Below are positions 43,568 through 52,252 of a DNA stretch of 64,000 bases, in pieces. The stretch is from Flavobacterium sp. Lineage in GTDB: Bacteria > Bacteroidota > Bacteroidia > Flavobacteriales > Flavobacteriaceae. The notes under the pieces were generated by a model that saw only the letters and a list, made by a program, of their open reading frames with translations, did not search any database and was not told the DNA's origin. How positions within the stretch are numbered: the stretch's first letter is position 1; each line of letters starts with the position of its first letter. Location of the stretch: positions 2,638,001 to 2,702,000 of the forward strand of contig NZ_JBCNKR010000006.1 in the NCBI RefSeq assembly GCF_039595935.1, given 5' to 3'. Made by a program: the position numbers and the translations under genes.

Positions 43568-43680
43568 TTTCTATAGGTTTAAATTAAAAATTCAGTTCAA
43601 ACAAAATTATGAAAACAATACCAGGTTTCCGTTTATTTTTCTGATCTGATAAATAATTCATTTTTCTATTTACACTTTAT

Positions 43681-43688
43681 TATATTTG
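43681..43688 (+). promoter_or_regulatory. -7 box of the TPR regulator gene
   Basis: TATATTTG matches TAnnTTTG and ends 24 nt before the chosen TTG start at 43713. No exact TTTG is found upstream at 19-21 nt. Confidence 0.45.
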
Positions 43689-43712
43689 TACGTTTCATTT
43701 ATTTTTACTCAG

Positions 43713-45356
43713 TTGAAAAAATCATTTTTGTTACTTTTAATAATGTTGATCAGCTTTCCGGTTTTTGCTTCGGAAAGTACGGATGATATTATAGACAAAT
43801 TAAATCTGGCGCTAAAAAACAAAGAACATTATGTTCAGTTAAAAGAAGAAAGAATTCTCAATTTCAAGAAAATCAAATCTGAAAATTTAACGAAAGAGCA
43901 GGAGTACAATTACAACAAAACGTTATATACAGAATACCAAAAATTCAATTCAGATTCAGCTATTTTATATGTAAAAAAGAATTTGAAAATTGCCGATGAA
44001 CTTCATGACAAAGATTTAGCCGATTTAGCCAATCTTCAATTAGTTACCCTTTATTCATCTTCCGGAAAATACCGCGAATCAGAAGCGATTTTAAAAAGTA
44101 TTGACAAAAATAAATTGTCAAAATCGCTGCTTCCGAATTATTATGTTTCCTATCGCGAATTTTTCGAACATTATGCCGCAAACAGCTACAGCATACATTA
44201 TTTAGAGCAGATTCAAAAATACCGTGATTCTTTATTGATGGTTTTAGATCCAAAATCTATGAACTACAAAATCAATAAAATTCAGCACGATATGTATCAT
44301 AAAAAACTTATTGGTGCCCAAAAAGATTTAATGAATCTGCTAAAAAATACTGAAGAAGCAGATCCGCAATATGCCATGATAACATATTTACTTGGAAGTA
44401 TTTATGAGCATACACATCAGTTGGAATTACGAAAAAAGTATTATGCGCTTTCTGCAACTGCAGATATTAAAAATGCCAATAAGGACAATGCTTCGCTGCA
44501 GGAACTGGCTTTAGTTTTTTATGAAATAGAAGATGTCGACATGGCTTATAAACTTACACAATCGGCTATTGAAGATGCGCTTTATTGCAATGTGCAGTTT
44601 CGAACGCTTTTAATGTCAGAAGTTTATTCGATCATTAATACTGTTTATTTAGAAAAAGAAGCCAAACGAAAAACCGAATTGCAGTTGTATTTAATCTGTA
44701 TCAGTATTCTTTCGGTATTTTTGATCATTGCTGTAATTTACGTTTACAAACAAATGAAAAAAGTTTCGAGAATTCGTGGAGAATTGTATGAAACGAGTCA
44801 AAAACTGGCCGAATTAAATCAGGATATTACCGAAACTAATAATCAATTACAGGAACGTAACGCACAATTATCAGAGTCAAATCATATTAAAGAAGAATAT
44901 ATTGCGCATTTTTTCAGCCTTTGTTCAACTTACATTAATAAACTGGAGAATTACCGCATCATTTTAAATAAAAAAGCAACGGCAAAACAATTTGACGAAA
45001 TCTACAAAATGCTAAAATCAACTACTTTGGTTGATACTGAATTGGAAGAATTGTATAAAAACTTTGATATTATTTTCCTGAATCTCTATCCAACTTTTGT
45101 AAAAGACTTCAATGCGCTTTTAATTAAAGAAGAACAAGTAGTTTTAAAACAAGGAGAATTACTCAATACCGAGCTTAGAATTTTTGCTTTAATTCGTTTA
45201 GGAATTAACGACAGCGTAAAAATTGCAGCCTTTCTTCGTTACTCTTTAAGTACAATTTACAATTATCGAACAAGAGCCAGAAATAAAGCTGCCGTTTCGA
45301 GAAATGATTTTGAAGAAATGGTCATGAAAATCGGTTTAATTACGTTGAAAATCTAA
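43713..45356 (+). CDS. Membrane-bound TPR regulator (DUF6377 type)
   Basis: 547 residues from a TTG at 43713, which gives the signal peptide MKKSFLLLLIMLISFPVFAS; the longer frame would overlap the -7 box. TPR-like helices span about 25-310. A membrane helix (LYLICISILSVFLIIAVIYVY) is followed by a coiled coil (about 355-400) and a C-terminal cytoplasmic domain ending RYSLSTIYNYRTRARNKAAV, a helix-turn-helix-like DNA-binding segment. Such proteins regulate polysaccharide genes in Bacteroidota. It lies beside a GH3 gene on the same strand and probably controls it. Confidence 0.7.
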   Translation: MKKSFLLLLIMLISFPVFASESTDDIIDKLNLALKNKEHYVQLKEERILNFKKIKSENLTKEQEYNYNKTLYTEYQKFNSDSAILYVKKNLKIADELHDKDLADLANLQLVTLYSSSGKYRESEAILKSIDKNKLSKSLLPNYYVSYREFFEHYAANSYSIHYLEQIQKYRDSLLMVLDPKSMNYKINKIQHDMYHKKLIGAQKDLMNLLKNTEEADPQYAMITYLLGSIYEHTHQLELRKKYYALSATADIKNANKDNASLQELALVFYEIEDVDMAYKLTQSAIEDALYCNVQFRTLLMSEVYSIINTVYLEKEAKRKTELQLYLICISILSVFLIIAVIYVYKQMKKVSRIRGELYETSQKLAELNQDITETNNQLQERNAQLSESNHIKEEYIAHFFSLCSTYINKLENYRIILNKKATAKQFDEIYKMLKSTTLVDTELEELYKNFDIIFLNLYPTFVKDFNALLIKEEQVVLKQGELLNTELRIFALIRLGINDSVKIAAFLRYSLSTIYNYRTRARNKAAVSRNDFEEMVMKIGLITLKI

Positions 45357-45371
45357 AGATTCGTTTTAAAA

Positions 45372-45450
45372 TCACTACTTTTTTTGATGTTTATTTTTTA
45401 TTAAAAAACTGATAGTCAATATTTTAAATTTTTAATTCACTACTTTTTTT
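45372..45450 (+). promoter_or_regulatory. Direct repeat TCACTACTTTTTTT in the regulator-GH3 spacer
   Basis: A 14-bp word occurs identically at 45372-45385 and 45437-45450, 65 bp apart (about six helical turns). It is 113-191 bp before the GH3 start and directly after the regulator gene. It is a candidate binding site for the upstream regulator. The AT-rich context weakens its significance. Confidence 0.4.
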
Positions 45451-45562
45451 CGTTTAAAAATTCAAAACGAACTATAACGTTTTAGCTTTACAATATTATT
45501 AAAGGTACAATTGACCACTTGTATCTCTACCAAAAATTGAATGCTTAAATAAATTAATAGTT

Positions 45563-47779
45563 ATGTTTAAAAACGTTAAAACAATCGTTGTTTTAGTTTT
45601 ATTGAGTTCATTCGGATTGAATGCACAAAATAAAGTTCCGGTTTATCTTGATGATAAAAAGCCAATTAATGAGCGTGTAGAAGATGCGCTTTCGCGAATG
45701 ACAACCGAAGAAAAAATTGCCATAATTCATGCGCAGTCTAAATTTAGTTCACCTGGTGTAAAACGTTTAGGAATTCCGGAAAACTGGATGACCGACGGAC
45801 CACACGGAATTCGTACTGAAGTAAAATGGGACGAATGGGATCAGGCAGGATGGACAAATGATTCTTGTATTGCATTTCCGGCTTTAACGGCACTTTCTTC
45901 AACATGGAATAAAGAATTAGCTTCTTTATACGGAAAATCAATTGGAGAAGAAGCACGTTACCGAAACAAAAACGTACTATTAGGACCTGGAGTTAACATT
46001 TACAGAAGCCCATTAAACGGACGTAATTTCGAATATATGGGAGAGGATCCTTTCTTAACTTCAAAAATGGTGGTTCCTTATATTAAAGGAGTTCAGTCAA
46101 ATGGAGTTGCTGCCTGCGTTAAACATTTTGCCCTAAACAATCAGGAAACAAACCGAAATACTGTAAATGTTGTAGTGGATGATCGTGCCTTGTACGAAAT
46201 CTATCTTCCGGCCTTTAAAGCGGCTGTACAAGAAGGTGAAGTTTGGGCGATTATGGGAGCTTACAATAAATATAAAGGTCAGCAATGCTGCCACAACGAA
46301 TATTTATTAAACGATATTCTTCGTGGAGAATGGGGCTTTAAAGGAGTTGTAGTTTCTGACTGGGGAGGAGTAAATGATACAAAACAAGCCATTCATAATG
46401 GTTTGGATATGGAATTTGGTTCTTGGACAAACGGACTTTCATGGGGAACAAGTAATGCATATGACAATTATTACTTAGCAAAACCATATTCTGAAATGAT
46501 CAGAAAAGGTGAAGTTGGAACAAAAGAATTAGACGAAAAAGTACGTCGTGTTTTACGTTTGGCTTTCCTTACTACAATGGATAGAAATCGTCCTTTTGGA
46601 TCTTTTGGAACAGAAGAACACGCAAAAGCAGGTTTAAAAATCGCTCAGGAAGGAATTGTTTTACTACAAAACAATAATAATATTCTGCCAATCAATCTTT
46701 CTAAAACTAAAAAGATTGCTGTAATTGGAGAAAATGCTATTAAAATGATGACTGTTGGGGGAGGAAGTTCTTCTCTAAAAGCACGTTACGAAATTACGCC
46801 GCTTGAAGGTTTAAAGAAAAGAATTGGCAATCAGGCTGAAATTGTATACGCTCGTGGTTATGTGGGAGACCCAACAAGTAATTATAACGGAGTGGTTGCA
46901 AAAGTAAGTTTAGAAGAAAAACGTTCTCCTGCTGAATTAACTGCTGAGGCTTTAAAAGTAGCTAAGGATGCTGATATTGTATTATTTATTGGAGGTTTAA
47001 ATAAAGCTCCAAATCAGGATGATGAAGGACACGATCGTAAAGGATTAGAACTTTCTTATGGTCAGGATAAATTAATCAGCGAATTAGCAAAAGTAAATAA
47101 GAATATTGTTTACGTAAACATTTCTGGAAATGCAGTAGCAATGCCGTGGGTAAAAGAAGTTCCGGGAATTGTTCAGGGATGGTTTTTAGGAACAGAAGCA
47201 GGAAATGCTTTGGCTTCAGTTTTAGTTGGAGATGTAAATCCTTCTGGAAAATTATCTTTCACTTTCCCAGTAAAATTATCTGATAACGGAGCACACGCTT
47301 TAGGAGAATTCCCGGGCGGAGACGAAGTAAAATATAATGAAGGAATTTTTGTTGGATACCGTTGGGCAGACAAAAACAAAATAAAACCATTATTCTCTTT
47401 TGGACACGGATTAAGCTATACGACTTTTGCATACGGAAAAGTAACTGCTGACAAAAAACAAATGTCAGGCAATGATAAAATCACATTTTCTGTAACGGTA
47501 AAAAATACCGGAAACAGAGAAGGATCTGAAGTTGTTCAGCTTTATATCAGCGATTTAAAATCTTCATTACCTCGTCCGGTAAAAGAATTAAAAGGATTTG
47601 AAAAAGTTGCCCTAAAAGCAGGAGAAGAGAAAACAGTTACGTTTACAATCGACAAAACGGCTTTAAGTTTCTTCGATGATAAAAAACACGACTGGGTTGC
47701 AGAACCGGGAGCTTTTGAAGCAATCGTTGGTGCATCTTCAACTGATATAAAATCTAAAGTGGGCTTCTCACTTCAATAA
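45563..47779 (+). CDS. bglX: Glycoside hydrolase family 3 beta-glucosidase, secreted
   Basis: 738 residues with signal peptide (about 1-21, LLSSFGLNAQ). GH3 N-terminal barrel with KHFALNNQETNRN and the nucleophile Asp266 in GVVVSDWGG, then the C-terminal sandwich domain (IAVIGENAIKMMTVGGGSS, GQDKLISELAK) and a C-terminal fibronectin III-like domain (FSVTVKNTGNREGSEVVQLYIS). Acts on beta-linked gluco-oligosaccharides in the periplasm. The bglX symbol reflects GH3 architecture, not proven substrate. It probably answers to the upstream regulator. Confidence 0.88.
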   Translation: MFKNVKTIVVLVLLSSFGLNAQNKVPVYLDDKKPINERVEDALSRMTTEEKIAIIHAQSKFSSPGVKRLGIPENWMTDGPHGIRTEVKWDEWDQAGWTNDSCIAFPALTALSSTWNKELASLYGKSIGEEARYRNKNVLLGPGVNIYRSPLNGRNFEYMGEDPFLTSKMVVPYIKGVQSNGVAACVKHFALNNQETNRNTVNVVVDDRALYEIYLPAFKAAVQEGEVWAIMGAYNKYKGQQCCHNEYLLNDILRGEWGFKGVVVSDWGGVNDTKQAIHNGLDMEFGSWTNGLSWGTSNAYDNYYLAKPYSEMIRKGEVGTKELDEKVRRVLRLAFLTTMDRNRPFGSFGTEEHAKAGLKIAQEGIVLLQNNNNILPINLSKTKKIAVIGENAIKMMTVGGGSSSLKARYEITPLEGLKKRIGNQAEIVYARGYVGDPTSNYNGVVAKVSLEEKRSPAELTAEALKVAKDADIVLFIGGLNKAPNQDDEGHDRKGLELSYGQDKLISELAKVNKNIVYVNISGNAVAMPWVKEVPGIVQGWFLGTEAGNALASVLVGDVNPSGKLSFTFPVKLSDNGAHALGEFPGGDEVKYNEGIFVGYRWADKNKIKPLFSFGHGLSYTTFAYGKVTADKKQMSGNDKITFSVTVKNTGNREGSEVVQLYISDLKSSLPRPVKELKGFEKVALKAGEEKTVTFTIDKTALSFFDDKKHDWVAEPGAFEAIVGASSTDIKSKVGFSLQ

Positions 47780-47808
47780 TTTCATTATTTCTAAATTTGG
47801 TTGGTTGT

Positions 47809-47845
47809 AAAGCTGCAAGTGTAAAAAGTTGCAGCTTTGCTTTTT
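47809..47845 (+). terminator. Intrinsic terminator of the GH3 gene
   Basis: The 10-bp stem AAAGCTGCAA (47809-47818) with 47829-47838, then a T-rich tail. Confidence 0.7.
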
Positions 47846-47869
47846 GAGTTTTACCGTTTAGATGTTTTT

Positions 47870-47970
47870 ACCATTAAGATATTAAGTTAATTAAGCTTTG
47901 AACTTAATTTCTTAATGTGTTCAAAGAAATAAAATAAGCTTTACTTAATGATCCTTAATATCTTAATGGT
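47870..47970. repeat. Inverted repeat, ATTAAGATATTAAG family
   Basis: Perfect 17-bp arms at 47870-47886 (ACCATTAAGATATTAAG) and 47954-47970, with about 67 nt between them full of CTTAAT words. It lies directly before the DUF1349 gene. Confidence 0.7.
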
Positions 47971-48006
47971 GAAAAGATAAAAACTTTATTGTTTAAATTA
48001 TTTACT

Positions 48007-48654
48007 ATGAAAAAAATTGTACTTGGTGTCGTTTTTTTGTTTTTAGCGCAAAAAATTTCAGCACAAAGCCTTGAAAAAATGCAATGGTTTAATGAACCTG
48101 AAAAATGGGAAATTAAAAACAATGCCTTAGTCATGAATGTAACAGCAAACAGCGATTACTGGAGAATTTCTCACTATGGATTCACGGTTGATGATGCACC
48201 GTTTTATTATGCAACTTACGGCGGAGAATTTGAAGCTAAAGTAAAAATTACCGGAAATTATATCGCACGTTTTGACCAAATGGGTTTAATGATCCGTGTT
48301 GACGAAAAAAATTACATTAAAACAGGAGTAGAATTTGTTGACGGAAAATTCAATATCAGCACCGTTGTAACACACGATAAAAGCGATTGGAGCGTGTTAA
48401 CTCTTGAAAAAGCGCCGCCATTCGTATGGATTAAAGTTGTGAGAAGATTGGATGCTGTTGAGGTCTTTTATTCTTTTGATGATAAAAATTATATCATGAC
48501 AAGAAATGCGCCTTTGCAAGATAATACTCCTGTTATGGTTGGATTAATGGCTGCATCACCTGACGGAAAAGGTTTTGAAGCTAAATTCGAAAACTTCTCT
48601 GTAAAACATCTGCCAGATCAAAGAAGATTAGAATGGCTTAAAAATCACCAGTAA
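48007..48654 (+). CDS. Secreted DUF1349 protein
   Basis: 215 residues from the ATG at 48007 (signal peptide MKKIVLGVVFLFLAQKISAQ). The mature chain is a concanavalin-like beta-sandwich typical of DUF1349: MQWFNEPEKWEIKNN, DYWRISHYGFTVDDAPFYYA, QMGLMIRVDEKNYIKTGVE and FSFDDKNYIM-type strands. Members often accompany glycan-degrading enzymes, which fits the GH3 neighbour, but the activity is unknown. Confidence 0.78.
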   Translation: MKKIVLGVVFLFLAQKISAQSLEKMQWFNEPEKWEIKNNALVMNVTANSDYWRISHYGFTVDDAPFYYATYGGEFEAKVKITGNYIARFDQMGLMIRVDEKNYIKTGVEFVDGKFNISTVVTHDKSDWSVLTLEKAPPFVWIKVVRRLDAVEVFYSFDDKNYIMTRNAPLQDNTPVMVGLMAASPDGKGFEAKFENFSVKHLPDQRRLEWLKNHQ

Positions 48655-48663
48655 TAATTGTTA

Positions 48664-48686
48664 ATGGTTAATTATGAATTAACCAT
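48664..48686. repeat. Short palindrome ATGGTTAATT
   Basis: Arms 48664-48673 and 48677-48686 are perfect 10-bp complements in the spacer before the acyltransferase gene, followed by CAACCA/CTATCAACC words. Confidence 0.55.
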
Positions 48687-48714
48687 CAACCACCAACTAT
48701 AAACTATCAACCAA

Positions 48715-49851
48715 ATGTATATTAAAGCAAAAAAACATTACGAAATTCTGGATGGTTTGCGTGGAGTTGCGGCTATATTAGTTGTTACCTTTCACATTTT
48801 TGAATCATTTAGCGGAGGAAATCGTTTTGTACAAATTATCAATCACGGATATTTAGCCGTTGATTTCTTTTTTCTTTTATCCGGATTTGTTGTCGCTTAT
48901 GCGTATGACGACCGTTGGGGGAAAATGACGCAATGGGAATTCTACAAACGCCGATTAATCCGCCTTCAGCCAATGGTAATTATGGGAATGATCATTGGTG
49001 CTGTATTTTACTATTTTCAGGCCTCAGATATATTGTTTCCACAAATTGCAGGAATGGAAGTGTGGAAAGTAATTGTAACAATGCTTATAGGTTTCACTCT
49101 TCTGCCAATTCCACCATCAATGGAAATCAGAGGCTGGGGAGAAATGCATCCTTTAAATGGTCCGGCATGGTCACTTTTTTTCGAATACATCGCAAACATC
49201 TTGTACGCCCTAATTTTTCGCAGATTTTCGAATAAAGTGCTGTCAGTTTTCGTGCTGATATTTGCCGGACTGTTAATTAATTACACGGTTTTTGGCCCCA
49301 AAGGCGATGTTATAGGCGGGTGGTCTTTAAATCTGGAACAAATGAATATTGGATTCACCCGATTATTATATCCGTTTTTTGCCGGAATTTTGCTTTCCCG
49401 TTTAGGAAAACTAATTCACATAAAAGGTGCATTCTGGGTTTGCAGTATTTTAATCACAATTGTTTTGGCACTGCCAAGATTTGGAAATGAAGACACTTTA
49501 TGGATAAACGGTTTATACGAATCTTTCTGCATCATTTTAGTTTTTCCGGTTATCGTTGCAATAGGGGCAGGCGGACAGATTAAAAGTCCATTTTCAGCTA
49601 AAATCTGTAAGCTTTTAGGCGATATTTCGTATCCTATTTACATTACACATTATCCATTAATTTACTGGTATACAGCTTGGGTTGTCGATAATAAAGTCTC
49701 TCTTCAGGAAGGTTATCCATTAGGAATAGGAGTTTTAATAGCTAGTATTTTATTGGCGTATTTATGTTTAAAATTATATGACGAACCTGTTAGGAACTGG
49801 CTTCAGAATAAATTTCAGAGAAAGAAAGGTTCTGAGGTTCTAAGCAACTAA
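48715..49851 (+). CDS. Acyltransferase family 3 (OafA-like) membrane protein
   Basis: 378 residues with about ten membrane helices. The opening ILDGLRGVAAILVVTFHIFE holds the catalytic His, and AVDFFFLLSGFVVAYAYDDR is the second family motif. Such enzymes transfer acetyl or other acyl groups to exported sugars or lipids. Its final codons lie inside an inverted repeat arm (49830-49844), so the C-terminal residues KGSEVLSN come from repeat DNA. It follows the GH3/DUF1349 genes; a glycan substrate is likely but not proven. Confidence 0.85.
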   Translation: MYIKAKKHYEILDGLRGVAAILVVTFHIFESFSGGNRFVQIINHGYLAVDFFFLLSGFVVAYAYDDRWGKMTQWEFYKRRLIRLQPMVIMGMIIGAVFYYFQASDILFPQIAGMEVWKVIVTMLIGFTLLPIPPSMEIRGWGEMHPLNGPAWSLFFEYIANILYALIFRRFSNKVLSVFVLIFAGLLINYTVFGPKGDVIGGWSLNLEQMNIGFTRLLYPFFAGILLSRLGKLIHIKGAFWVCSILITIVLALPRFGNEDTLWINGLYESFCIILVFPVIVAIGAGGQIKSPFSAKICKLLGDISYPIYITHYPLIYWYTAWVVDNKVSLQEGYPLGIGVLIASILLAYLCLKLYDEPVRNWLQNKFQRKKGSEVLSN

Positions 49852-50042
49852 GGTTCTAGGATATAAATTACTTTGATAGAGATTTTAAGTAAAGCCTTAA
49901 TTACTGCCATAAAAATATTGAATTTCTAATTTGTTAGTTATAGATATTCAAAAAAGGGATAAACATAATTGTTTATCCCTTTTGTATTTAACTTCATTCT
50001 AAAAATCTATAGAGGTAAATAAAAAAACTTAGAACCTCAGAA
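49830..50042. repeat. CTTAGAA-word inverted repeat reaching into the acyltransferase gene
   Basis: The 15-bp arm TTCTGAGGTTCTAAG (49830-49844) lies in the last codons of the acyltransferase gene and pairs perfectly with 50028-50042. Words such as CTTAGAACC, CTTAGCATC and AAGGTTCTA surround both arms (49850-49860 and 50043-50064). A terminator sits inside the loop. Confidence 0.65.
49952..49983. terminator. Bidirectional terminator
   Basis: A perfect 14-bp stem AAAAGGGATAAACA (49952-49965) with 49970-49983, A/T-run flanks, between convergent genes. Confidence 0.88.
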
Positions 50043-50068
50043 TCTTAGAACCTTAGCATCTTAAAAAA

Positions 50069-51175
50069 TTATTCTAAAACCAATGCACCCAAAGCTTCTT
50101 TACTGAAACCTTTTAACTGATCAGTTTTTCCTGCTTTAATTTTAGCAGTCCAGCTAGGATCAGATAAAAGAGGTCTACCAACAGCAACCAAATCAAAATC
50201 GCCTCTGTCGAAACGTCTGTTTAGTTCTTCTAAAGAAGTTGGTTCAGAACTTTCTCCGGCAAAAGCACCAAAGAAATCACTTGAAAGACCAACAGAACCT
50301 ACTGTAATAGTTGGAGCTCCCGTTACTTTTTTAGCCCATCCTGCAAAATTCAAATCAGAATCTTCGAATTCAGGTTCCCAGAATCTGCGTTGCGAAGCAT
50401 GTATAATATCAACTCCGGCATCAACAAGCGGCGTAAGCCAAGCTTCTAATTCCTGTGGATTTTTAGCTAGTTTATAATTGTAATCAGAAGGTTTAAATTG
50501 AGAAAAGCGCATAATAACCGCAAAATCATTCCCAACTTGTTTTCTAATTTCTTTGATAACTTCAATAGCAAAACGGTTACGTTCCGGTAAAGTTTTTCCA
50601 CCATAAATATCTTCACGTAAATTAGTTTCAGCTCTAAAGAACTGATCGATTAAATAACCGTGCGCACCGTGAATTTCGATCGTATCAAAACCTAATCTTT
50701 TAGCATCAGCCGCAGCTTTACCAAAAGCAAGAATGGTATCTTCGATATCTTTTTCGGTCATGGCAACACCGTTTCTAAAATCAGGACGGTTTAATCCAGA
50801 AGGGCCTTCAAAAGGAACTGGCGGAACCCATCCTGAATGGTGATTATCCATAATTCCCATATGCCAGATCTGCGGTCCCATTTTTCCGCCCGCAGCGTGA
50901 ACTCCGTCAATAACTTTTTTCCATCCGTTTAAAGATGTTTCACCATAAAAATGCGGAACATTTGCATCATTTGATGAAGAAGGTCTGTCGATAACAGTTC
51001 CTTCAGATAATATTAAACCAACTTCTCCTTCAGCTCTTTTTTGGTAATAAGCTGCTACATCATCAGTTGGAACTCCGTTTGGAGAAAAAGAGCGCGTCAT
51101 TGGCGCCATTACGATTCGGTTTTTCAGATTTAACGATTTCAGGTTAAATGGCGAAAACAGGTTGTTTGTACTCAT
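50069..51175 (-). CDS. Old yellow enzyme-family NADH:flavin oxidoreductase
   Basis: 368 residues, FMN-binding TIM barrel. Motifs include MAPMTRSFSPNGVP, GPQIWHMGI, DTIEIHGAHGYLIDQFFR and VAVGRPLLSDPSW. The family reduces activated alkenes, nitro compounds or quinones. The gene lies 7 bp after an ArsR regulator on the same strand, so expression is probably induced when the repressor releases. The natural substrate is unknown. Confidence 0.9.
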   Translation of the reverse strand: MSTNNLFSPFNLKSLNLKNRIVMAPMTRSFSPNGVPTDDVAAYYQKRAEGEVGLILSEGTVIDRPSSSNDANVPHFYGETSLNGWKKVIDGVHAAGGKMGPQIWHMGIMDNHHSGWVPPVPFEGPSGLNRPDFRNGVAMTEKDIEDTILAFGKAAADAKRLGFDTIEIHGAHGYLIDQFFRAETNLREDIYGGKTLPERNRFAIEVIKEIRKQVGNDFAVIMRFSQFKPSDYNYKLAKNPQELEAWLTPLVDAGVDIIHASQRRFWEPEFEDSDLNFAGWAKKVTGAPTITVGSVGLSSDFFGAFAGESSEPTSLEELNRRFDRGDFDLVAVGRPLLSDPSWTAKIKAGKTDQLKGFSKEALGALVLE

Positions 51176-51182
51176 AGTAATT

Positions 51183-51485
51183 TTACAAATTAGATTGAAT
51201 TAATTTACTGAGTGCTTCAAAGGCACCTTCGTTACGTTTATAATAAGTCCATTGTCCAACACGTTTGGCTTCGATAAAACCCGCGCGTTGCAAAATAGAC
51301 AGGTATTCTGATACGGTTGATTGTGTCAAACCGGCTTTGGCCTGAATTTGTCCCACGCATACACCGTGTTCAAATCCGCCATGTTCAAGCTGGCCGGGAA
51401 AGTTTATTTCAGGTTCTTTTAGCCACTCCAGCATTTGCAGTCTGGACTTGTTTGACAAGGCTTTAAAAAGTTCTATATTTTCCAT
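51183..51485 (-). CDS. ArsR-family repressor
   Basis: 100 residues. Winged helix with AKAGLTQSTVSEYLSILQRA as recognition helix (about 50-69), and LFKALSNKSRLQMLEWL as helix 1. One Cys in EHGVCVGQIQ may be a redox or electrophile sensor; a classical metal-binding Cys cluster is absent. It should control itself and the old yellow enzyme gene 7 bp downstream. Its promoter carries a clear palindrome, and its transcript may be leaderless. Confidence 0.85.
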   Translation of the reverse strand: MENIELFKALSNKSRLQMLEWLKEPEINFPGQLEHGGFEHGVCVGQIQAKAGLTQSTVSEYLSILQRAGFIEAKRVGQWTYYKRNEGAFEALSKLIQSNL

Positions 51486-51489
51486 GTTG

Positions 51490-51520
51490 CAAATATATCG
51501 ACTTTTCCCGATATACCAAT
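51490..51520 (-). promoter_or_regulatory. Promoter of arsR, nearly leaderless
   Basis: On the minus strand ATTG (51520-51517), 19 nt, then TATATTTG (51497-51490). Only 4 nt separate the -7 box from the ATG, so transcription should start at or within a few bases of the start codon. Confidence 0.6.
51494..51515. promoter_or_regulatory. Candidate ArsR operator
   Basis: Perfect 7-bp arms TATATCG (51494-51500) and CGATATA (51509-51515) with an 8-nt spacer overlap the -7 box. Binding would block RNA polymerase, the usual ArsR arrangement. Confidence 0.6.
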
Positions 51521-51544
51521 TAAGAAAAATATTTTTAGCATAAT

Positions 51545-51576
51545 TTTATGATAGAGGTAGAGAAATCCTATATTTG
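51545..51576 (+). promoter_or_regulatory. Promoter of the TlpA-like gene
   Basis: TTTA (51545-51548), 20 nt, then TATATTTG (51569-51576), 46 nt before the ATG at 51623. Confidence 0.5.
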
Positions 51577-51622
51577 TTTTATGTATTAAAAATGTTCCCC
51601 AAACCAATAAACTTAATCATTT

Positions 51623-52117
51623 ATGAAAAAAACTCTACTAATTTTAGCATTTTTATGTTGTGTAATTACCAATACAAAAGCACAGGTTGTAGGCGTTGAT
51701 GTTGGAGATATCGCTCCGGAAATTGATCTGCCAAATACGAAAGGAGAAAATGTAGCACTTTCATCTTTAAGAGGTTCTTTAACCTTAATTGATTTTTGGG
51801 CTTCGTGGTGCGGACCTTGTATAAAAGAACAGCCGACTTTGCAAAAATTGTATGCTGCTTATCCAGATAAATTTTCGATTTACAGCGTTTCGATGGATAC
51901 TAAAAAACCGCTTTGGTTAGGTGCAATCGCAAAAGGAAAATTGCCTTGGATACAAGTAAGTGATTTAAAATACTGGCAGTCTCCGGTTGTTGGAGCTTAT
52001 ATGCTTCAATCAGTTCCGTTAAACTTTTTAATAGATAAAAACGGAATTATCCTGGCTAAAAATATTCACGGAAAAGCTTTAGAAGATATGGTTAATAGTT
52101 TGCTGACAGCTCAGTGA
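51623..52117 (+). CDS. Secreted TlpA-like thioredoxin
   Basis: 164 residues with signal peptide MKKTLLILAFLCCVITNTKAQ. The thioredoxin fold carries the active-site motif WASWCGPC (about residues 71-78) after TLIDF, and the AhpC/TSA-like APEIDLPNTKGENVALSSL start. It should reduce or exchange disulfides in the periplasm. It diverges from the arsR-OYE pair. Confidence 0.88.
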   Translation: MKKTLLILAFLCCVITNTKAQVVGVDVGDIAPEIDLPNTKGENVALSSLRGSLTLIDFWASWCGPCIKEQPTLQKLYAAYPDKFSIYSVSMDTKKPLWLGAIAKGKLPWIQVSDLKYWQSPVVGAYMLQSVPLNFLIDKNGIILAKNIHGKALEDMVNSLLTAQ

Positions 52118-52128
52118 TTATTTTGAGT

Positions 52129-52251
52129 TTTTGTTTGTTTCAGGTTTCAAGTTTCAAGTTTCACGTTATAATATCTTTGTCAAAGTTTCAAACTTTGACA
52201 AAGATTAGTCGCTACAAATAACCTAAAACCTAAAACCTGAAACAAACAAAA
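52129..52251. repeat. Composite nested inverted repeat, copy A
   Basis: Outer perfect 19-bp arms at 52129-52147 and 52233-52251 (core GTTTGTTTCAGG) enclose a 33-bp palindrome with 16-bp perfect arms (52173-52188, 52190-52205; core CTTTGTCAAAG). GTTTCAAGTTTCA and AACCTAAAACC words fill the rest. A homologous composite lies at 59062-59158. It sits between convergent genes and ends 2 bp from the lpdA stop. Confidence 0.82.
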
Positions 52252-52252
52252 G

